From an uncultured Collinsella sp. (GTDB lineage: Bacteria; Actinomycetota; Coriobacteriia; Coriobacteriales; Coriobacteriaceae): 20,717 nt of DNA. The stretch covers positions 1 to 20,717 of the forward strand of contig CAAETD010000036.1 of NCBI GenBank assembly GCA_900758885.1, in the 5' to 3' direction. Made by a program: the position numbers and the translations under genes. Below are positions 13,829-20,717 of this stretch, one piece after another; the first letter of the stretch is position 1, and the number at the start of each line of letters is the position of its first letter. The notes beneath the pieces were generated by a model that was not told the DNA's origin, ran no database searches, and saw only the letters and a program-made list of their open reading frames with translations.

Positions 13829-15454
13829 ATGGACGTCCGTGCGGACGGTGATATTGCCGAGAACTTTTGGTGGCGGCGCACAACGCTGACGCGCCGCACT
13901 CCTCTGTATGACGCCTGCGTATCGGTGGGGCTGCTGGTCGCGGCGACGATTGTGGGCGCGCTGCTCGACCATCCGGGTCTCGCGCCGAGCATCATGATCG
14001 TCTATGTGTTTGCCGTTCAGCTGTGCGCATTCTTTACCTGGAGTCGCCTGTATTGCTTGCTGAGCTCGGCTGCCGCCGTGGCGCTCTACAACTTCTTGTT
14101 TGTCGACCCGCGCTACTCGCTGTCGCTTATCGACCGCGGCTATCCCGGCATGTTCTTCATCATGTTCGTGGTCTCGCTTGTATCGAGCTCGATTGCGTTG
14201 GCCCTGCGCCGCGCCTTGGCACAGGCTGCCGCCAGCGACCGCCGCACGCATATGGTGCTCGAGACCAACCGCATGCTGCAGCGGTGCGCCGATCAGCATC
14301 AGATCGTTCACGCCATGGCCACGCAGCTGGCGCGTCTTTCGGGCTGCCCTGTCGTGTGGTACAGCGCCGACGCCGAGGGCGATGACCTGCTGCCGCGCGC
14401 GACTTACACGGCCGTGGGCGATGCCGCACCGGTGCACGAACTGGCGCCGCAGATGCCGCCTCGGCTCTCGGCGTCCGCCTATGTGGGAACGCCGCTCGAC
14501 GCCACGTTTGGCGGCTCGGCGTTTTATGGCATCTACCTGACGGTTCGCACAGGCGACGGCTTCGCGCGCTCGGGCGATCCCGCCTCGGTGGTGGGCGTGC
14601 TGGCTATCGTTGCCGAGCCCGACGTGCTGACGCATGAGGAGCGGACACTTGCCGATGCCATCGTGAGCGAAGGCGAGCTGGCGCTCGATCGCGCCCGCGC
14701 CATGGAGGCCCGCGAGGAGGCGGCGGTGCTTGCCAAAAATGAGCAGCTGCGCGCCAACCTGCTGCGCTCCATCTCGCATGACTTGCGCACGCCGCTCACC
14801 AGTATTTCGGGCAATGCCGATGTGCTGCTCGACCAGGGCTCGACCGGCACCGCCGTGCTCGACGCCCAGACGCGCCGCGGCCTGCTCCTGTCCATTCGCT
14901 CGGATGCGCAATGGCTCAACGCCACCGTCGAGAACCTGCTCGCCATCACCAAGCTCGAGGGCGGCGGTATGCGCCTGTCGACCACGCTCGAGCTCATGGA
15001 CGATATCGTGGAGGAGGCGCTGCGCCACGTGAACCCTGCCGTGCGCGAGCACGACCTTAAGGTGGTGGCGTGCGATGAGCCGGTGCTCGTCAACGTCGAT
15101 GCGCGCCTGATGGTGCAGCTGGTGGTCAATCTGGTGAACAACGCCATCACCTATACGCCCGCAGGCTCGCATATCATGATTTCGATTAGCGTCGACGATG
15201 GACGCGTGGCGTGCTCGGTGGCCGATGACGGCCCGGGCATTGCGCCCGAGGACCGCGAGCGAATCTTTGAGTCGTTCTACACCGCCAACCACGGTCTTGC
15301 CGACAGCCATCGCAGCGTGGGCCTGGGTCTTTCGCTCTGCCGCTCCATTGCGCTGGCGCATGGCGGTAGCATAGAGGTTGCCGCGGCGGACCCGCACGGC
15401 TCGGTCTTTACGATTGAGCTTCCCGTCGCCGACGTTTCGTTTGATAAGGAGTAG
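13829..15454 (+). CDS. KdpD-like sensor histidine kinase lacking the N-terminal KdpD/USP region
   Basis: A 541-residue membrane kinase. Residues 28-128 are a four-helix DUF4118-like module (NFLFVDPRYSLSL matches the KdpD loop), about 150-290 are GAF-like, and the kinase core follows: phospho-acceptor His317 in SISHDLRTPLTSISGNADVLL, N-box NLVNN (434-438), DDGPG (466-470) and GLGLSLC (498-504). Classical KdpD is near 900 residues and starts with a Walker-containing KdpD domain and a USP domain; both are absent here and the start is clear (GAGAGGGG before ATG 13829). It probably senses potassium or turgor through the membrane and GAF parts and phosphorylates the adjacent regulator. No kdpFABC is in the window. 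Confidence 0.9.
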   Translation: MDVRADGDIAENFWWRRTTLTRRTPLYDACVSVGLLVAATIVGALLDHPGLAPSIMIVYVFAVQLCAFFTWSRLYCLLSSAAAVALYNFLFVDPRYSLSLIDRGYPGMFFIMFVVSLVSSSIALALRRALAQAAASDRRTHMVLETNRMLQRCADQHQIVHAMATQLARLSGCPVVWYSADAEGDDLLPRATYTAVGDAAPVHELAPQMPPRLSASAYVGTPLDATFGGSAFYGIYLTVRTGDGFARSGDPASVVGVLAIVAEPDVLTHEERTLADAIVSEGELALDRARAMEAREEAAVLAKNEQLRANLLRSISHDLRTPLTSISGNADVLLDQGSTGTAVLDAQTRRGLLLSIRSDAQWLNATVENLLAITKLEGGGMRLSTTLELMDDIVEEALRHVNPAVREHDLKVVACDEPVLVNVDARLMVQLVVNLVNNAITYTPAGSHIMISISVDDGRVACSVADDGPGIAPEDRERIFESFYTANHGLADSHRSVGLGLSLCRSIALAHGGSIEVAAADPHGSVFTIELPVADVSFDKE

Positions 15455-15458
15455 CGCT

Positions 15459-16172
15459 GTGCCGAACTCTGCCGTAAAACCGCTCATCTTGGTCGTTGAG
15501 GACGATCCCGCCGTCCGCAACCTTATTGTTGCCGCGCTCGAGGCGCACGGCTTGCGTCATATGGCCGTGGAGACCGCCCATGCCGCCATCGCCGCCGCCT
15601 CATCGCAGGCACCGAGCATTGTGCTGCTCGATCTGGGCCTGCCCGATATGGACGGCGTCAAGGTGGTGGAGTCGGTGCGCGCATGGTCGGGCATGCCGAT
15701 CATCGTGGTCTCGGCGCGCAGCGAGGACGCGGACAAGATTCGCGCGCTCGATGCCGGCGCCGACGACTACCTGACCAAGCCGTTTTCGGTCGAGGAGCTG
15801 CTCGCGCGCATTCGCACGACGCTCAGGCGCCTTTCGTATGCGCAAACGGGCGGCGTTGTCTCCGAGGGCTCGTTCGATACCGGTGAGCTGCATATCGATT
15901 TTGATGCCGGCATCGCCACGATGGATGGCGAGGAGCTGCATCTGACGCCGATCGAGTATAAGCTCCTGTGCCTGCTGGCGCACAACGCCGACAAGGTACT
16001 GACGCACCAGTTTATCCTGCACGAGATTTGGGGCACGGCAACCAAGAGCGACCTGGCGAGCCTGCGCGTCTTTATGGGCACGCTGCGCAAGAAGATTGAG
16101 TCCGACCCCGCGCATCCGCGCTATATCCAGACGCACGTGGGTATTGGTTACCGATTGGTCATCCAGGGATAG
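15459..16172 (+). CDS. KdpE-like OmpR-family response regulator
   Basis: A 237-residue DNA-binding regulator. The receiver domain has the acidic pair Asp15-Asp16, phospho-acceptor Asp58 (LLDLGLPDMDG), Ser85 and Lys107 (LTKPFS). The C-terminal winged helix (about 140-235) includes LTPIEYKLLCLLAHNADKVL and ends IQTHVGIGYRLV, close to KdpE. I start it at GTG 15459: AAGGAG lies 7 bases upstream and overlaps the kinase stop, four bases separate the genes, and the receiver fold begins at once. An in-frame ATG at 15378 would add 27 residues in the kinase gene. Kinase and regulator are surely co-transcribed. Targets are unknown; kup upstream is a reasonable guess. Confidence 0.92.
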   Translation: MPNSAVKPLILVVEDDPAVRNLIVAALEAHGLRHMAVETAHAAIAAASSQAPSIVLLDLGLPDMDGVKVVESVRAWSGMPIIVVSARSEDADKIRALDAGADDYLTKPFSVEELLARIRTTLRRLSYAQTGGVVSEGSFDTGELHIDFDAGIATMDGEELHLTPIEYKLLCLLAHNADKVLTHQFILHEIWGTATKSDLASLRVFMGTLRKKIESDPAHPRYIQTHVGIGYRLVIQG

Positions 16173-16197
16173 GTCGGCATCCGCCATCCCAATATGA

Positions 16198-16262
16198 GTT
16201 GCGGTGAAATACGGTCTAAATTTACCTAATTCCAGGCAAAACAGTCCGTATTCCACCGCAAC
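16198..16262. repeat. 17-bp inverted repeat between convergent genes
   Basis: GTTGCGGTGAAATACGG (16198-16214) and CCGTATTCCACCGCAAC (16246-16262) are complementary at 16 of 17 positions with a 31-nt AT-rich centre. It occupies most of the gap between the convergent regulator and rlmKL-like genes. It may end transcription from both sides, but neither direction has a clear T run, so it may instead be a dispersed palindromic repeat. Confidence 0.65.
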
Positions 16263-16267
16263 GTTGT

Positions 16268-18826
16268 CTATTTATCCTTGGGCTTGCTGGCGTAGAACTT
16301 CTTCTTTTTGGACTTGCCGGCAGGGGAGGGTTTGCTGGCAAAGTTGGACTTGCCGTTGCCGGCCTGCGCGTGCGCGGGCGCTGCTGCACGGAGCTTGCGG
16401 GCCTCGGGGTTGCGCAGCTCCTCGGTTCGCTCGGCAATCTCCTCGGCGCTAAAGCCGACTTCGGCCATGGCGTCCTCGATGGGCAGGCGGCGCACGATAT
16501 AGCAATGGTGCACCTTCTGGTTGCGCGCGAAGTCCTCTGGGATGGTTTGCGCCGTAATGTCCTCCAACACCACGCCCGCGCGTGCGAGCTTGCGCGTCTC
16601 GGGACGGAAACCGCGCAGGTTGCAGCTAAAGATGGCATGTCCGCCCTGTGCGAGCAGGCGCGATACACCGGCCAAAAGCTCAACGTGGTCGCGCTGAACA
16701 TCCCAGGTGCGGCGGCCCATCTTGGACGAGTTCGAAAACGTGGGCGGATCGACAAAGATCAGGTCCCAGCGGTTGCGCGTCTGGCGCTGATCGCGAATCC
16801 AGGCGAGCACGTCGTCGCGCACAAAATGATGCTGCGGACCCACAAAGCCGTTCTGGCGCATATTGCGCTCGGCCCAGTCCAGGTAGGTGTTGGAAAGGTC
16901 GACCGTCACAGTTTCCTCGACGCCGCCGTCTGCCGCATAGCAGGTGGCGGTGCCGGTGTAGGCGAACAGGTTGAGGAAGCGCCGCGCCTGCTTGGCGTGC
17001 TCGCGTACCAGGTTGCGGGTGACGCGGTGGTCCAGGAAGATACCCACATCCAGGTAGTCGTCAAAGTTGACGGCAAAGGTGAGCCCGCCCTCTTCGATGA
17101 GCGGCAGGCGACGGCGCGCGATGTTGGCGCGCTCGCCCGAGCCACCCTTGCCGGCGCCCTGCTTGCCGTACTGCGAGCCGCCGCGCGAACGCATGCGGGC
17201 CTTGGCGTGCACGTGCTCGGCCGGAACATCCAGGATGCGCGGCGCGATGGCCAAGATGTCGAGCATACGGGCCTGGGCTAGCGCGGGATCGATGGTCTTA
17301 GGCGCGGCGTACTCGGCGATGACGAGCCAGCGGCCCGGCGTCTGCGGGCAGCCCTCGTACAGGTCAATGGCGGCGGAGTAGTCGGGCAGGTCGGCATCGT
17401 AGACGCGGTAGCAGCTCACGCCCTCGCGCTTTGCCCACTTGCGACGCAGACGGGCATTCTTGCGCAGGCGGTTGGCGAACTGCTCCGACTCGGGGATGAG
17501 CACGGGCAGAGGCTTGCCGTCGCCCAGGTCGAGCGTGGCAGCAGGTTCGGACGTGGGGGTGTCGGCGGTTTCGTCTTGAGCGTCTGCGGTCTGCTCCTCG
17601 GCATCCGCACTGGTCGCAGCCTCAAAAGCTGCGGCGGCGTGGTCGAGCGAGGGCCAAACCTCAAGAGCCGCCTCCTCGTTATTGGGCATGACGGCGATGG
17701 AGCGCGCGGGCTCGGCATGGAGCGCGCGGGCCATAAGGCCATCGCGGGTGAGCGCGGCGACCGGTGCCGAAGCGAGCTCGGGCGCGTGGCGCAGCTCACC
17801 GACCAGCGTCATGGCGTCGTGCATGAGCGAAAGCGGGGTCTCGGTGGTGTCTGCGACCACGGCGGCACCGGCGACGGCGCCCGCATGGTCCAGCACGGTG
17901 GCGGGCTTGGCGGCGCAAAAGTCGACAAAACGCTTGTAGCCAGCGCTCTTGACCATGCGCTCGGCGGTCTTGCGGGCGGCGGGGTCGATGTCTACGGCCA
18001 CGATGCGCGCCTGCCGCTCGCGCGCTGCCGCCTCGCACGAGCGCGCCTCGGCAAGCAGCTGCTCCCACAGGGCGGCGTCGTGTAGCTGCCAGCCCTCAAA
18101 GCCCCAGCGCTCGCGTGCGGCGCCCGGGGCGCGGTTGGTCAGAATGTTCACGGCTTCCAGCAACAGGCCGCCGCCGGCGCACGAGGCATCGATCAGCGTG
18201 GGAAGGGCTTCGTTTTCGTAATCGTCGGCCGTCAGCTCGCGCTCGCATAGTGCGGTCCAGCCGACCTGCGCCAGCACCAGGGCGGCGTAGTCGGGGCGCA
18301 ACACGTGTGCGCCCTCGCCGGCACGGGTCGCCGCGGGCGGCAGACGCTTGAACAGCGGGTCGCCCGAAAGGTCCAGGCTGATGCTCGCGCGGCGCTGACG
18401 CAGCGAAAGCAACAGGTGAACATCGGGGTCGGCGGCATCGACGTCGGCGCGACGGCCCGTGGTCTCGGCCAGACGGTCGCACAGCGCGTCTTTGGCGCGC
18501 AGGGCCGAGAAGCGCGTGCTGCGCAGCTGCTCGGTCACGCCGCGGGCGGTGATGGCGATGGTGGCGCCGGGGCGGATGATGGTCTCCCAGGCGATGTCGT
18601 AAACGCTATCGTACAGTTCATCGGCATCCTGCGCCTCAAAGCGCCCGAGTACCACGAACACACGGCTCGCCAGGCGCGACCACAGACAGGCGCGGTAGCC
18701 TTCTTCGAGCTCGCCCTCAAATGTAGCGCGGCCCTTCAGCCGGCGAACATGCGAAAGCCCGAGGCGTTTAAGCTCATCGGCGAGTGCGGACTCAAAGCCC
18801 TCGGGGCAGCTTGCGTAAAATTCCAT
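16268..18826 (-). CDS. rlmL: RlmKL-type 23S rRNA guanine methyltransferase with degenerate N-terminal half
   Basis: An 852-residue two-part protein (E. coli RlmKL, about 700, makes m2G2445 and m7G2069). The N-terminus has a THUMP-like domain (about 50-155) and a first Rossmann methyltransferase domain; the C-terminal half (about 445-780) is the second. The C-terminal enzyme looks intact: FLNLFAYTGTAT (617-628), VDLSNTYLDWAERN, and catalytic VDPPTFSNS (692-700). In the N-terminal one, DPMCGSGT has become DASCAGGG (213-220) and the NPPYG loop is replaced by ADTTETPLS (325-333), so it has probably lost activity or changed chemistry. It also has an acidic linker (about 400-435) and a lysine-rich tail (KSKKKKFYASKPKDK). 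AGAGAGGT before ATG 18826 supports the start. Confidence 0.9.
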   Translation of the reverse strand: MEFYASCPEGFESALADELKRLGLSHVRRLKGRATFEGELEEGYRACLWSRLASRVFVVLGRFEAQDADELYDSVYDIAWETIIRPGATIAITARGVTEQLRSTRFSALRAKDALCDRLAETTGRRADVDAADPDVHLLLSLRQRRASISLDLSGDPLFKRLPPAATRAGEGAHVLRPDYAALVLAQVGWTALCERELTADDYENEALPTLIDASCAGGGLLLEAVNILTNRAPGAARERWGFEGWQLHDAALWEQLLAEARSCEAAARERQARIVAVDIDPAARKTAERMVKSAGYKRFVDFCAAKPATVLDHAGAVAGAAVVADTTETPLSLMHDAMTLVGELRHAPELASAPVAALTRDGLMARALHAEPARSIAVMPNNEEAALEVWPSLDHAAAAFEAATSADAEEQTADAQDETADTPTSEPAATLDLGDGKPLPVLIPESEQFANRLRKNARLRRKWAKREGVSCYRVYDADLPDYSAAIDLYEGCPQTPGRWLVIAEYAAPKTIDPALAQARMLDILAIAPRILDVPAEHVHAKARMRSRGGSQYGKQGAGKGGSGERANIARRRLPLIEEGGLTFAVNFDDYLDVGIFLDHRVTRNLVREHAKQARRFLNLFAYTGTATCYAADGGVEETVTVDLSNTYLDWAERNMRQNGFVGPQHHFVRDDVLAWIRDQRQTRNRWDLIFVDPPTFSNSSKMGRRTWDVQRDHVELLAGVSRLLAQGGHAIFSCNLRGFRPETRKLARAGVVLEDITAQTIPEDFARNQKVHHCYIVRRLPIEDAMAEVGFSAEEIAERTEELRNPEARKLRAAAPAHAQAGNGKSNFASKPSPAGKSKKKKFYASKPKDK

Positions 18827-18853
18827 GGGTGACCTCTCTGGTTGCGTCGCTCC

Positions 18854-18859
18854 ATTATA
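18854..18859 (-). promoter_or_regulatory. Candidate -10 element of the rlmKL-like gene
   Basis: Read on the - strand this is a perfect TATAAT, 28 bases before the ATG. The -35 region is poor (GAGAGT at 17 bp). On the + strand the same AT-rich patch offers TATGAT (18858-18863), a possible -10 for the HAD gene starting at 18902. Confidence 0.45.
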
Positions 18860-18901
18860 TGATGGATACTTCGTTTACTCTCGCCCCCGAAAGGAACCCA
18901 T

Positions 18902-19729
18902 ATGATTGATGCGTGCCCCGATTCCGCCGTGCTCTTTTTTGACGTGGACGGCACGCTGACGTCGTTCGATCCCGACAACATGACCGACAAGGACTTTTCG
19001 GCGGTTTGGCCCTCGCAGGCGGTCGTCGAGGCGTTTCATCGCCTGCGCAATGCGGGTCACCAGGCATTTATCTGCACGGGTCGTCCCTTGTGGCTGATTG
19101 CCGATGGTCTGCGTGCTTTGGAGCCTGCGGGTGTCGTTGCCATGGCGGGGGCGACGCTCGAGGTCGAGGGCCGCGTGGTGCATGAGGACTGCTTTGACGA
19201 GGGCGTTATCGCGGAGCTTGCACGCCGTACGGCCGCGGCAGGGATTGAGGCCTTTTTCGAGACCAACGTGGCTACTTTTGCCCTGGAACCCGCGGGTGTT
19301 GAGCAGTCGTCTCTGATCGGCACTTCTGTGGTGCACAGCACTGAGGAAATGCGCGTCGACGGCAGTCTGCGCGTGGGCAAGGTGTGCATCGTCGCGAGCG
19401 ACCTGGCTCGCGTGGCCAACGATGATGGCTTTATCGATCGCGAGTTTGAGCTGTGCAACACCGGTGGTCAGAATCGCGAGCTGAGCCCCAAGGGCATTGA
19501 CAAGGGCGTGGGCGTGGCGCGAGCGCTGGCGTACCTGGGCCGCGAGGGAAATGCGCGCACCTTTGGCTTTGGCGATTCGGGCAACGACCTGGGCATGCTC
19601 GCTGCCGTCGAGACGGCTGTCGCCATGGGCAACGCCATGCCCGAGGTCAAGGCGCTCGCCGACTACGTGACCGACGATGTCGCACACGACGGTACCGTCA
19701 CAGCGATGCAGCATTTCGGCCTCATCTAA
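18902..19729 (+). CDS. Cof-type HAD family hydrolase
   Basis: A 275-residue cytoplasmic phosphatase of the haloacid dehalogenase superfamily, class IIB (Cof/YbiV type), usually acting on sugar phosphates, nucleotides or flavin precursors. The nucleophile motif FFDVDGTLT places Asp14 and Asp16 in position; motif II is ICTGRP near residue 60; the conserved Lys is in GIDKGVGV; motif IV is GFGDSGNDLGML near 220. The cap domain occupies about residues 85-190. AAAGGAA precedes the ATG. It is transcribed divergently from the rlmKL-like gene across 75 bp. The substrate cannot be predicted. Confidence 0.9.
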   Translation: MIDACPDSAVLFFDVDGTLTSFDPDNMTDKDFSAVWPSQAVVEAFHRLRNAGHQAFICTGRPLWLIADGLRALEPAGVVAMAGATLEVEGRVVHEDCFDEGVIAELARRTAAAGIEAFFETNVATFALEPAGVEQSSLIGTSVVHSTEEMRVDGSLRVGKVCIVASDLARVANDDGFIDREFELCNTGGQNRELSPKGIDKGVGVARALAYLGREGNARTFGFGDSGNDLGMLAAVETAVAMGNAMPEVKALADYVTDDVAHDGTVTAMQHFGLI

Positions 19730-19922
19730 TGAATCCCGCGTTCTGACGTTTGCTCAAACTGCGACTCTTTGCTTTTGCATGCTCAATCGATTTATCAATC
19801 CAAACACTGAGGTGTTTATACCGTTCGCCGAGAAGATAAAAAACCGCAGCTCACGCCTTGATAAACGTAGGTAAAGTGTTTAGCAGTTTAACGCCCATGT
19901 GCAAGCGAAAGGAATCAGGCAG

Positions 19923-20627
19923 ATGGCAATCAAGGTGTTCGCTGACGGTGCAAACCTCGAGGGCATGCTCGACATGTACGAGAACGGCAACGTTCAGGGT
20001 TTCACGACCAACCCGTCCCTTATGAAGAAGGGCGGCGTGACGGATTACCGCGCGTTTGCCAAGGAGGTCCTGGCCCACATCACCGATGTGTCCGTCTCGT
20101 TTGAGGTCTTTGCCGACGACGTCGAGACCATGGAGGTCGAGGCGCGCGAGATCGCTACCTGGGCCGAGAACGTCTACGTCAAGATTCCGTGCGTGACCAC
20201 CAAGGGCGAGTCCACCGCCGAGCTGGTGCGCAAGCTTTCGGCCGACGGCATCAAGGTCAACGTCACCACCATCTTTACGCCTACGCAGGTTGATGAGATG
20301 GTCGAGGCCGTCGACGCCGAGACGCCGTCCATCATCTCGCTCTTTGCCGGCCGCATCGCCGATACCGGCGTCGACCCCATTCCGTTTATGACGGAGTCGG
20401 TCAAGAAGGCCGCCGCAAAGCCCAACTGCGAGGTCCTGTGGGCGTCCACGCGCGAGCTCATCAACATTTACCAGGCCGAGGCCTGCGGTTGCCAGATCAT
20501 TACGGTGCCCAACAGCATCCTGGCCAAGCGCAAGAACATTGGTCGCGACCCGTACGAGGTCTCGCTCGATACCGTGCGCGGTTTTGCCAAGGATATCGCG
20601 GCGCTCGGTTTCCATATCCTGCCGTAG
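19923..20627 (+). CDS. Transaldolase family protein (small TalC/FSA-like type)
   Basis: A 234-residue TIM-barrel aldolase of the short transaldolase/fructose-6-phosphate aldolase group, acting in the pentose phosphate pathway or on related sugar phosphates. Asp8 (VFADGAN), the family signature GFTTNPSLMKKGG (26-38) and the Schiff-base Lys87 in VYVKIP fit the active site; NVTTIFTPTQ and ISLFAGRIADTGVDP follow in the expected order. Its length is close to FSA/TalC (about 215-220) and well below classical TalB (about 317). I chose ATG 19923 with AAAGGA 9 bases upstream; an in-frame ATG at 19899 is less well placed. The 193-bp upstream gap holds a small hairpin (19802-19817) and TTGATA (19858-19863), a possible -35 without a good -10. 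Aldolase versus transaldolase activity is not decided. Confidence 0.9.
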   Translation: MAIKVFADGANLEGMLDMYENGNVQGFTTNPSLMKKGGVTDYRAFAKEVLAHITDVSVSFEVFADDVETMEVEAREIATWAENVYVKIPCVTTKGESTAELVRKLSADGIKVNVTTIFTPTQVDEMVEAVDAETPSIISLFAGRIADTGVDPIPFMTESVKKAAAKPNCEVLWASTRELINIYQAEACGCQIITVPNSILAKRKNIGRDPYEVSLDTVRGFAKDIAALGFHILP

Positions 20628-20648
20628 CGCGAACACCGACTGTACCGT

Positions 20649-20661
20649 GGGCTGTTCGCCC
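20649..20661 (+). terminator. Weak hairpin after the transaldolase-like gene
   Basis: GGGC (20649-20652) pairs with GCCC (20658-20661) around TGTTC, followed by a pyrimidine-rich tract CGGCCTTTCCTTTCCC. It is a short stem and only a possible terminator. The remaining bases to the window end hold no gene I can support. Confidence 0.35.
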
Positions 20662-20717
20662 CGGCCTTTCCTTTCCCTATCGCTCCCGCGCTCCGCGAGG
20701 GGCGCTCTAGGCAAAGG

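Noticed and set aside
15378..15458. Upstream ATG start for the response regulator
   Set aside because: It would add 27 Arg/Ser-rich residues encoded inside the kinase gene. GTG 15459 has a well-spaced AAGGAG and puts the receiver domain at the N-terminus.
11480..15520. A 1346-codon open frame on the - strand
   Set aside because: It lies antisense to kup, the small membrane gene, a strong terminator and the KdpD-like kinase, all of which have clear motifs or signals. Its translation is Arg/His/Gln/Ala-rich with no domain, as expected for the antisense of high-GC genes.

Overview
The window is GC-rich, densely coded DNA, most likely from a gut Coriobacteriia (Actinomycetota), with Collinsella as my best guess. 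This rests on overall style: high-GC codon use, a secreted protein with an LANTG sorting signal, an LTA-synthase-like enzyme, a Kup potassium transporter beside a KdpD/KdpE-like pair, and many long intergenic palindromes. The taxon is inference; there is no marker gene here.

Layout. (1) 1-1680: a complete 1449-bp IS3-family (IS150-type) insertion sequence at 192-1640, with terminal repeats, a 3-bp target duplication and orfA/orfB joined by a clear -1 frameshift signal. It sits in the loop of a perfect 17-bp terminator-like hairpin, which it splits. (2) 1707-2774 (-): a secreted coiled-coil protein with a sortase-type C-terminus; the split hairpin lies just past its 3' end. (3) 2990-6706 (+): two abutting genes for an asymmetric heterodimeric ABC exporter. 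(4) 6827-7384 (+): a flavodoxin-like protein with its own terminator. (5) 7385-7947: a 563-bp stretch with no convincing gene but two large near-palindromes (110 and 129 bp) and two terminators. (6) 7948-10248 (-): an LTA-synthase/sulfatase-type membrane enzyme. (7) 10462-11337 (+): a nitroreductase. (8) 11504-16172 (+): kup, a 51-residue single-span membrane protein missed by ordinary length cut-offs, a terminator, then a shortened KdpD-like histidine kinase and a KdpE-like response regulator. (9) 16268-18826 (-): an RlmKL-type 23S rRNA methyltransferase whose N-terminal methyltransferase half has lost its NPPY catalytic motif. (10) 18902-19729 (+): a Cof-type HAD phosphatase. (11) 19923-20627 (+): a small transaldolase-family enzyme.

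How the parts fit. The clearest functional module is potassium handling: transporter, tiny membrane protein and two-component system are consecutive and co-oriented, although a terminator separates transporter from regulators. The other genes are independent housekeeping or envelope functions. The most unusual signals are the IS inside a terminator loop, the IS end that can mask its own ribosome binding site, the degenerate RlmL half, the unannotated membrane peptide, and the two large intergenic palindromes.
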